Origin: Hathewaya proteolytica DSM 3090
GTDB lineage: Bacteria > Bacillota > Clostridia > Clostridiales > Clostridiaceae
DNA: 15,305 nt
NCBI RefSeq assembly: GCF_900142225.1
Contig: NZ_FRAD01000034.1
Location: 1 to 15,305, forward strand
Direction: 5' to 3'
Both the position numbers and the translations under genes were made by a program. Below, piece after piece: positions 1 through 3,982 of the stretch. How positions within the stretch are numbered: the first letter of the stretch is position 1; each line of letters starts with the position of its first letter. A model generated the notes under the pieces. It was not told where the DNA came from and did no database searches. It saw nothing but the letters and a program-made list of their open reading frames with translations.

Positions 1-96
1 ATCAACAAAGTAGCAATGGAAGAAGGATTAAGATTCGCTATAAGAGAAGGCGGAAGAACAGTAGGTTCAGGAGTTGTTACTAAGATAATAGCTTAA
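1..96 (+). CDS. tuf: Elongation factor Tu, 3' end (partial, upstream tuf copy)
   Basis: The window opens inside an open frame whose last 31 residues include EEGLRFAIREGGRTVGSGVV and end in TKIIA before TAA. This is the characteristic C-terminus of EF-Tu, the end of its domain 3 beta-barrel. EF-Tu is the GTPase that delivers aminoacyl-tRNA to the ribosomal A site. The GTPase domain and the start lie outside the window. A second tuf gene begins at 15169 in the same orientation, so the cluster is flanked by two tuf copies. The family call is certain. Whether the two copies are identical cannot be judged, because the two visible parts do not overlap. Confidence 0.95.
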   Translation: MNKVAMEEGLRFAIREGGRTVGSGVVTKIIA

Positions 97-120
97 TATA
101 CTTAAAGTTATTTGCTCAAT

Positions 121-148
121 CTAACCTCTCATTGAGTTGAGAGGTTAG
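121..148 (+). terminator. Hairpin after tuf, possible weak terminator
   Basis: A perfect 10-bp stem (121-130 with 139-148, CTAACCTCTC/GAGAGGTTAG) encloses an 8-nt loop, 24 nt after the tuf stop. The stem would be stable, but the downstream sequence (AGTAAATAATTG) has no U-tract, so efficient intrinsic termination is doubtful. It may instead be an mRNA 3'-end stabiliser or a processing site. The rest of the 97-201 spacer is AT-rich with nothing else recognised. Confidence 0.45.
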
Positions 149-201
149 AGTAAATAATTGAATAATTTTATTTATATATATGGGCAAAGGAAGATACTTT
201 A

Positions 202-230
202 TTGACATGGGTGTTAAGTTATGTTAAATT
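202..230 (+). promoter_or_regulatory. SigA-type promoter for rpmG-secE-nusG
   Basis: A perfect -35 TTGACA (202-207) is followed by a 17-nt spacer and a -10 TAAATT (225-230, four of six consensus bases). TG one base upstream (222-223) makes an extended -10. The predicted start is near 237, leaving about a 49-nt leader before the rpmG start. The site resembles the three stronger promoters later in the window. Confidence 0.75.
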
Positions 231-285
231 ATTTAGGTAACGTAACACGCAATAATAATTTGCTTTTAGGTAGGAGGTGCCGCAA

Positions 286-435
286 ATGAGAGTTAGAGTT
301 ACATTAGCATGTACAGAATGCAAACAGAGAAATTATAATTCAATGAAGAACAAGAAAAATGATCCTGACAGATTAGAGATGAACAAATACTGCAAGTTCT
401 GTCAAAAACACACTTTACATAAAGAGACAAAATAG
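286..435 (+). CDS. rpmG: 50S ribosomal protein L33 (zinc-binding form)
   Basis: This small 49-residue frame begins MRVRVTLACTEC. It carries two CxxC pairs (C9/C12 and C36/C39), the zinc ribbon of the C+ type of L33. L33 is a small 50S protein near the E site. The length is typical of bacterial L33. The ATG at 286 is preceded by TAGGAGGTG (271-279) at good spacing. It is the first gene after the promoter at 202 and lies 40 nt upstream of secE; rpmG-secE-nusG is a very common bacterial order. Zinc-binding L33 paralogues are often replaced by Cys-lacking ones under zinc limitation in Firmicutes, but no zinc-regulator site is seen here. Confidence 0.95.
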   Translation: MRVRVTLACTECKQRNYNSMKNKKNDPDRLEMNKYCKFCQKHTLHKETK

Positions 436-475
436 ACAGTGCTTTTCTTTGAATATTTTCGAGGATGTGAAATAA

Positions 476-745
476 ATGTCTGATAAAAAAGAGAAACAGG
501 TTAAAAAATCATCAAAAGAAGAGAAAAATGTTTTCCAAAGATTTATTGGTATGATAATTAAATGTTTCAAATCAATAGTTACATACTTCAAAGAACTTAA
601 GGCTGAATTCAAAAGAATAACATGGCCAGGAAAAAAACAAATTAAAAAGTCTATGATTGCTGTGGTTGTGATGTGTGTCATGTACATAGTTGCTGTAGGA
701 CTCCTGGATGCTATGTTTGTTAACTTGTTTAAACTTATTGTTTAA
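476..745 (+). CDS. secE: Preprotein translocase subunit SecE
   Basis: The 89-residue product has a Lys-rich cytoplasmic N-terminus (about 1-20), an amphipathic stretch (about 20-45), the conserved SecE signature ELKAEFKRITWPGKK (about 40-54), and one hydrophobic membrane segment (about 60-85). SecE clamps the SecY channel in the cytoplasmic membrane. One membrane span is the usual Gram-positive form, unlike the three-span E. coli protein. The N-terminal extension makes it longer than the shortest Firmicutes versions. The start ATG follows a modest GAGGA at 461-465. The gene ends 58 nt before nusG, in the usual secE-nusG pairing. Confidence 0.95.
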   Translation: MSDKKEKQVKKSSKEEKNVFQRFIGMIIKCFKSIVTYFKELKAEFKRITWPGKKQIKKSMIAVVVMCVMYIVAVGLLDAMFVNLFKLIV

Positions 746-759
746 TATTTAAATATTCG

Positions 760-803
760 AAGGAGGTAGGGATTTTTTTTGAAAAATAAAAATCTCTGTA
801 GCT
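760..803 (+). promoter_or_regulatory. nusG ribosome-binding site with hairpin between Shine-Dalgarno and start
   Basis: The only good Shine-Dalgarno, AAGGAGG (760-766), lies 37 nt before the nusG ATG, too far for direct use. Between them, 768-777 (AGGGATTTTT) pairs with 788-797 (AAAAATCTCT): ten pairs including one G-U. Two more U-A pairs (779-780 with 785-786) lie beyond a mismatch and are capped by a GAAA tetraloop (781-784). Looping this out leaves one nt plus six nt, an effective spacing of 7 nt. An alternative is a TTG-started 10-codon mini-ORF at 779-811 overlapping the nusG start. Pairing was done by eye. Confidence 0.6.
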
Positions 804-1331
804 ATGGATGAAAATAATGTAAAATGGTATGTTATTCATACATACTCGGGTTATGAAAATAAAGTAAAAGCTAACATAGAAAAAGTTGTGGAAAATAGAG
901 AACTACAGAAGTATATTCAAGACGTTCAAGTTCCTATGGAAGAGCAGATTGAGGTTAAAGACGGAAAGAAGAAAGTGACATACAAGAAAATCTTCCCAGG
1001 TTACGTAATGGTAAAGATGCTTATGAACGAGGATTCTTGGTATATTGTGAGAAATACTAGAGGGGTTACTGGATTTGTAGGTCCTGAACCCAATAAACCA
1101 GTTCCACTGACTGAGGAAGAAATTTCATCTATGGGAATAAGTGAAAAAATTGTAGAGGTTGATTTTGAAATTGGAGACAGTGTTCAAATTGTTGATGGTG
1201 CATTTATGGGCCACATTGCTCAAGTTAGAGAAATCAACATGGATAAACAAACAATTAAAGGGTTTATAAATATGTTTAACAGGGAAACTCCTGTTGAACT
1301 TAAATTTAATCAAATAAAAAATATAGAGTAA
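804..1331 (+). CDS. nusG: Transcription elongation/termination factor NusG
   Basis: The 175-residue protein has an N-terminal NGN domain (about 5-110), with KWYVIHTYSGYENKVK near the start and FPGYVMVKM at about 64-72. A C-terminal KOW domain follows (about 121-175, starting FEIGDSVQIVDGAF). NusG binds the RNA polymerase clamp, modulates pausing and couples transcription to translation through ribosomal protein S10. The length is normal. ATG 804 is chosen because it gives the family's typical N-terminus and the next upstream in-frame codons run into a stop at 780. The initiation region is unusual (distant Shine-Dalgarno with intervening hairpin). rplK follows after 78 nt, the standard order. 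Confidence 0.95.
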   Translation: MDENNVKWYVIHTYSGYENKVKANIEKVVENRELQKYIQDVQVPMEEQIEVKDGKKKVTYKKIFPGYVMVKMLMNEDSWYIVRNTRGVTGFVGPEPNKPVPLTEEEISSMGISEKIVEVDFEIGDSVQIVDGAFMGHIAQVREINMDKQTIKGFINMFNRETPVELKFNQIKNIE

Positions 1332-1334
1332 GGT

Positions 1335-1363
1335 ACTTATTTAAGATGCAAGTCTTAATAAGT
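1335..1363 (+). other. Stem-loop in the nusG-rplK spacer
   Basis: An 11-bp stem is formed by 1335-1340 with 1358-1363 (ACTTAT/ATAAGT) and 1342-1346 with 1353-1357 (TAAGA/TCTTA). It has one bulged T at 1341 and a six-nt loop TGCAAG. No U-tract follows, so it is not a terminator. Its last two bases are also the first two of the adjacent L1-site motif, so the structures either stack or compete. Confidence 0.55.
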
Positions 1364-1389
1364 GGGAGGATGAAAATCCGCATTACCAC
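1362..1389 (+). promoter_or_regulatory. Putative L1-binding mRNA site upstream of rplK
   Basis: GTGG (1362-1365) pairs with CCAC (1386-1389), and GGAT (1368-1371) pairs with ATCC (1376-1379) around a GAAA tetraloop. Between the helices lie GA on the 5' side and GCATTA on the 3' side. The GTGGGAGG...CC...ACCAC layout matches the base of the L1 stalk in 23S rRNA as I recall it, where GUGGGAGG pairs back to a CC...ACCAC strand across a similar asymmetric loop. L1 is a known translational repressor of the L11-L1 operon in E. coli. The site ends six nt before the rplK AGGAGG (1396-1400), well placed to block initiation. Confidence 0.7.
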
Positions 1390-1409
1390 AATTCAGGAGG
1401 TGTCAACTC

Positions 1410-1832
1410 ATGGCAAAAAAAGTTACAGGAATGATAAAACTTCAACTTCCTGCTGGGAAGGCTACACCAGCACCACCAGTTGGTCCAGCATTAGGACAGC
1501 ATGGTGTAAATATTATGGCTTTCACAAAGGAATTCAACGCTAAGACTGCAAATCAGCCAGGAATGATAATACCAGTTGTAATAACAGTATATCAGGACAG
1601 ATCTTTTAGTTTTATATTAAAGACTCCACCAGCTGCAGTTTTAATAAAGAAAGCAGCAGGATTAGAAAGTGGTTCAGCTGAACCAAACAAGAAGAAAGTA
1701 GCAAAACTTACACAAGCTCAAGTAAGAGAAATTGCTGAAATGAAAATGCCTGACTTAAACGCAGCTTCAGTAGAAACAGCAATGAAGATGATTGCTGGAA
1801 CAGCAAGAAGCATGGGCGTAGAAGTAGAATAA
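1410..1832 (+). CDS. rplK: 50S ribosomal protein L11
   Basis: The 140-residue product begins MAKKVTGMIKLQLPAGKATP and continues APPVGPALGQHGVNIM, the L11 N-terminal domain. P22, P23 and P26 lie in the loop that contacts the GTPase-associated centre and thiostrepton. The C-terminal RNA-binding domain (about 70-140) contains KTPPAAVLIKKAAGLESGS and ends SMGVEVE. L11 binds helices 43-44 of 23S rRNA at the stalk base, affects elongation-factor GTPase activity, and is needed for RelA-type (p)ppGpp synthesis. The length is typical. CAGGAGGTG (1395-1402) precedes the ATG at 7-9 nt. An L1-type site upstream suggests translational control by L1. Confidence 0.97.
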   Translation: MAKKVTGMIKLQLPAGKATPAPPVGPALGQHGVNIMAFTKEFNAKTANQPGMIIPVVITVYQDRSFSFILKTPPAAVLIKKAAGLESGSAEPNKKKVAKLTQAQVREIAEMKMPDLNAASVETAMKMIAGTARSMGVEVE

Positions 1833-1858
1833 TTTTTTAGTAATTTTCATTAGAATCA

Positions 1859-1885
1859 GTGGGAGGTTATAACCGTTAAAACCAC
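1859..1885 (+). promoter_or_regulatory. Second putative L1-binding mRNA site, upstream of rplA
   Basis: GTGG (1859-1862) pairs with CCAC (1882-1885), and GGT (1865-1867) pairs with ACC (1872-1874). GA lies on the 5' side of the internal loop and GTTAAAA on the 3' side. The 5' strand GTGGGAGG is identical to the rplK copy, while the apical loop and 3' bulge differ. The same helix is therefore preserved with different filler, which argues against a simple duplication. It ends just before the rplA Shine-Dalgarno (AAAGGAGG, 1886-1893), so bound L1 would occlude it. Confidence 0.65.
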
Positions 1886-1902
1886 AAAGGAGGATATTAA
1901 CT

Positions 1903-2601
1903 ATGCCAAAAAGAGGAAAAAATTACATAGAAAGCGCTAAGTTGGTTGATAAGAACACATTGTATACACCAGCAGAGGCATTAGATTTAGCTGTAAAGAC
2001 TTCAAAAGCAAAGTTTGATGAAACTATAGAACTTGCAGTTAAACTTGGTGTTGACCCAAGACATGCAGACCAACAAGTAAGAGGAGCCGTTGTTCTTCCA
2101 CACGGTACTGGTAAAGTTGTAAGAACTTTAGTTTTCGCAAGAGGTGAAAAAGCTAAGGAAGCAACTGAAGCAGGAGCAGATTTTGTTGGAGCAGAAGAGC
2201 TAATCGACAAAATTCAGAAGGAAAACTGGTTTGAATTTGATGTCGTTGTAGCAACTCCAGACATGATGGGACTAGTTGGTAGAATAGGTAGAGTTCTTGG
2301 ACCAAAGGGATTAATGCCAAACCCTAAATCAGGAACAGTTACATTTGATATCGAAAAAGCTATAAAGGAAATCAAAGCTGGTAAGGTAGAATATAGAGTA
2401 GATAAAACTTCTATAGTTCACGTTCCAATTGGTAAGAAATCATTTGAAATTGAAAAATTACATGATAACTTAAAGGCTCTTATGGAAGCTGTTGTTAAGG
2501 CAAAGCCTGCAGCTGCTAAAGGTCAATACATTAGATCAGTTTCGGTTTCTGGAACTATGGGACCTGGTGTGAAAATTAACCCAATAAGAGTTCTTGAATA
2601 A
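1903..2601 (+). CDS. rplA: 50S ribosomal protein L1
   Basis: The 232-residue product has the conserved N-terminal RNA-binding part of domain I (FDETIELAVKLGVDPRHADQ, about 38-57), a central domain II (about 68-160) and the L1 signature GRVLGPKGLMPNPKSGT at about 129-145. The chain returns to domain I at the C-terminus, ending KINPIRVLE. L1 forms the mobile stalk that handles E-site tRNA and is a translational autorepressor. The length equals the usual bacterial 230-235. The ATG has AAAGGAGG nine nt upstream, immediately after a putative L1 site, so feedback on its own translation is inferred. A promoter -35 box starts five nt after its stop. Confidence 0.97.
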   Translation: MPKRGKNYIESAKLVDKNTLYTPAEALDLAVKTSKAKFDETIELAVKLGVDPRHADQQVRGAVVLPHGTGKVVRTLVFARGEKAKEATEAGADFVGAEELIDKIQKENWFEFDVVVATPDMMGLVGRIGRVLGPKGLMPNPKSGTVTFDIEKAIKEIKAGKVEYRVDKTSIVHVPIGKKSFEIEKLHDNLKALMEAVVKAKPAAAKGQYIRSVSVSGTMGPGVKINPIRVLE

Positions 2602-2605
2602 TAAC

Positions 2606-2634
2606 TTGACATACTGGAGTTTATGTGATAAAAT
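2606..2634 (+). promoter_or_regulatory. Strong SigA-type promoter for rplJ-rplL
   Basis: TTGACA (2606-2611), a 17-nt spacer and TAAAAT (2629-2634), with TGA immediately before the -10 (extended -10). The predicted start is near 2641, giving a leader of about 160 nt before rplJ that contains the L10 leader RNA. It matches the promoters at 3763 and 11432 in both boxes and spacing. Confidence 0.85.
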
Positions 2635-2663
2635 ATCAGAGTTGTCAAGTGAATAAATAGTGT

Positions 2664-2758
2664 TTCCGCAGACAGTAGGTGCTGAAAAGCGTAAGTCAAT
2701 CGCCTACCGAGGAAGATTTATATATGTGAGTATATAGTCTCTTCGTATTCTGCGGAGG
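2664..2758 (+). ncRNA. Ribosomal protein L10 leader (autoregulatory mRNA element)
   Basis: A closing stem pairs 2665-2672 with 2749-2756 (TCCGCAGA/TCTGCGGA). Inside it, 2675-2681 pairs with 2701-2707 (GTAGGTG/CGCCTAC, one G-U). A further irregular helix pairs 2708-2713 with 2740-2745 and is extended by 2719-2724 with 2731-2736 around loop TGTGAG. This three-way layout and its position just upstream of rplJ match the known L10 leader of Firmicutes, bound by the L10-(L12)n complex to limit translation of the stalk genes. I see no U-tract terminator before rplJ, so control is probably translational. Confidence 0.85.
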
Positions 2759-2799
2759 GACTTTTAATTTATAGAATTACTGTGAGGAGGTGGCACTCA

Positions 2800-3306
2800 G
2801 TGTTAAGCAAAAACAGACAGAACAAAGAAGTTAAAGTTCAGGAGATTAAGGAAAAATTAGAAAAATCTCAGGCAATCATATTAGCTGATTACCAGGGGTT
2901 AACTGTTGAAGAAGATACTGAACTTAGAAAGCAATTAAGAGAAGCTGGTATTGAATACAAAGTATATAAGAATACATTATCGATGTTAGCTTTAAAAGAG
3001 ATTGGTGTTGAAGGTCTTAATGAATTTTTAACAGGACCTATGGCTATGGCTATAAGCTATGACGATCCAACTGCACCAGCAAGAATATTAAATGATTTTG
3101 CAAAAGGACATAAAAAACTAGAATTAAAAGCTGGTTTAGTTCAGGGCCAAATATATGATCTTGAGAAGGTTAAAGCTCTTGCTACAATTCCATCAAGAGA
3201 AGTATTACTTGCAAAACTACTTGGAAGCTTCAAGGCTCCAATGTCAAACCTAGCATACTTATTAAATGCAATTAAAGAAAAAAATGAAAATGGAGCTGCA
3301 GAATAA
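2800..3306 (+). CDS. rplJ: 50S ribosomal protein L10 (stalk base)
   Basis: The 168-residue product begins MLSKNRQNKEVKVQEIKEKL. The N-terminal domain (about 1-130) includes AIILADYQGLTVEEDTELRK and the FLTGPMAMAI segment, and anchors the protein to 23S rRNA beside L11. The C-terminal helix (about 135-168, AKLLGSFKAPMSNLAYLLNA) is the platform for L7/L12 dimers. The GTG at 2800 is chosen as start because AGGAGG (2785-2790) sits nine nt upstream. An in-frame GTG at 2782 would place the Shine-Dalgarno inside the coding sequence. It lies downstream of an L10 leader and 32 nt before rplL, as in most bacteria. Confidence 0.96.
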   Translation: MLSKNRQNKEVKVQEIKEKLEKSQAIILADYQGLTVEEDTELRKQLREAGIEYKVYKNTLSMLALKEIGVEGLNEFLTGPMAMAISYDDPTAPARILNDFAKGHKKLELKAGLVQGQIYDLEKVKALATIPSREVLLAKLLGSFKAPMSNLAYLLNAIKEKNENGAAE

Positions 3307-3338
3307 GCGGTTCGAGAAATTTTGGAGGTGTATTTAAA

Positions 3339-3707
3339 ATGACAAGAGAAGAAATAATTCAGGCTATAAAAGAAATGAGCGTTATGGAATTAAACGAGCT
3401 AGTAAAAGCTTGTGAAGAAGAATTTGGAGTAAGTGCTGCTGCACCAGTTGCAGTTGCAGGCGGTGCAGTTGCAGGTGGAGAAGCTGCTGCTGAGAAAACT
3501 GAATTTGAAGTAGTTTTAGCTAGTGCTGGAGCTCAGAAAATAAAAGTTATAAAAGTTGTTAGAGAATTAACTGGTTTAGGATTAAAAGAAGCTAAAGACA
3601 TCGTTGATGGCGCACCTAAGACATTAAAAGAAGGTATCGCAAAGGACGAAGCTGAAAAGATGAAAGCTCAGTTAGAAGAAGTTGGAGCTTCAGTTGAATT
3701 AAAGTAG
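3339..3707 (+). CDS. rplL: 50S ribosomal protein L7/L12
   Basis: The 122-residue acidic protein has an N-terminal dimerisation helix region (about 1-35, MTREEIIQAIKEMSVMELNE). A flexible Ala/Gly-rich hinge follows (about 36-52, with APVAVAGGAVAGGEAAA), then a globular C-terminal domain (about 54-122) including KIKVIKVVRELTGLGLKEAK, the face that recruits EF-Tu, EF-G and other GTPases. It is the only multi-copy ribosomal protein and forms the stalk on L10. The length is typical. GGAGGTG (3324-3330) precedes the ATG. A strong intrinsic terminator starts 11 nt after its stop. Confidence 0.98.
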   Translation: MTREEIIQAIKEMSVMELNELVKACEEEFGVSAAAPVAVAGGAVAGGEAAAEKTEFEVVLASAGAQKIKVIKVVRELTGLGLKEAKDIVDGAPKTLKEGIAKDEAEKMKAQLEEVGASVELK

Positions 3708-3718
3708 TTCAAATTTCT

Positions 3719-3750
3719 AAGAGCACTTTTAAAAAAAAGTGCTCTTTTTT
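3719..3750 (+). terminator. Intrinsic terminator between rplL and rpoB
   Basis: A perfect 12-bp stem (3719-3730 with 3735-3746, AAGAGCACTTTT/AAAAGTGCTCTT) with an AAAA loop is followed by a run of six T in all (3745-3750). It sits just after rplL and 12 nt before a new promoter. An attenuator at this junction is well known in E. coli, where it lowers RNA polymerase subunit output relative to stalk proteins; the same role is inferred here. Confidence 0.9.
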
Positions 3751-3762
3751 AATTTAAAGTAT

Positions 3763-3791
3763 TTGACATATTGCAATAAGAATGATAAAAT
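3763..3791 (+). promoter_or_regulatory. Strong SigA-type promoter for rpoB-rpoC
   Basis: TTGACA (3763-3768), a 17-nt spacer and TAAAAT (3786-3791), with TGA just before the -10. The predicted start near 3798 gives a 5' UTR of about 185 nt before rpoB. It allows rpoBC expression despite the terminator immediately upstream. Confidence 0.85.
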
Positions 3792-3853
3792 AAATAATTG
3801 CATTGATTTATTAAAGAGCGGGTAAATAAAAACATAAAATATATACATAACAA

Positions 3854-3920
3854 TGGGAGAAATTCCCACGTATAATTGTATGATATGCGTCAGATTGGAT
3901 ATAATTAAACTAGATGCATA
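3854..3920 (+). promoter_or_regulatory. Structured segment of the rpoB 5' UTR
   Basis: Two hairpins can be drawn. TGGGA (3854-3858) pairs with TCCCA (3864-3868) around GAAAT. TATGCGTC (3884-3891) pairs with GATGCATA (3913-3920), eight pairs including one G-U, around a 21-nt loop. I do not recognise a known riboswitch or leader family. No U-tract follows, so no terminator is evident. The remaining leader (3921-3965) is very AT-rich with nothing recognised. Confidence 0.4.
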
Positions 3921-3982
3921 CGTAATTTTATATGAAAATAATATTTTTGCCTATTTTACTTTAAGCAAGGAGTGAAAAGTGT

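Noticed and set aside
773..804. A frameshift at the T8 or A5 tract disguising a longer nusG starting at TTG 779
   Set aside because: The protein from ATG 804 already has the normal NusG N-terminus and length, so no lost sequence needs to be invoked. The tract is kept only as a point to verify.
1346..1543. A 65-codon plus-strand frame overlapping the rplK start
   Set aside because: It is out of frame with rplK, lacks a Shine-Dalgarno, spans the L1-site motif and has low-complexity Thr/Ser content. It is a shadow of rplK.
2782..2799. Upstream in-frame GTG for rplJ, likewise ATG 12459 for rpsG and TTG 13012 for fusA
   Set aside because: Each would place the AGGAGG Shine-Dalgarno inside the coding sequence and add residues such as MRRWHS or MRGGRH that are absent from the families. 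The downstream starts have ideal spacing.
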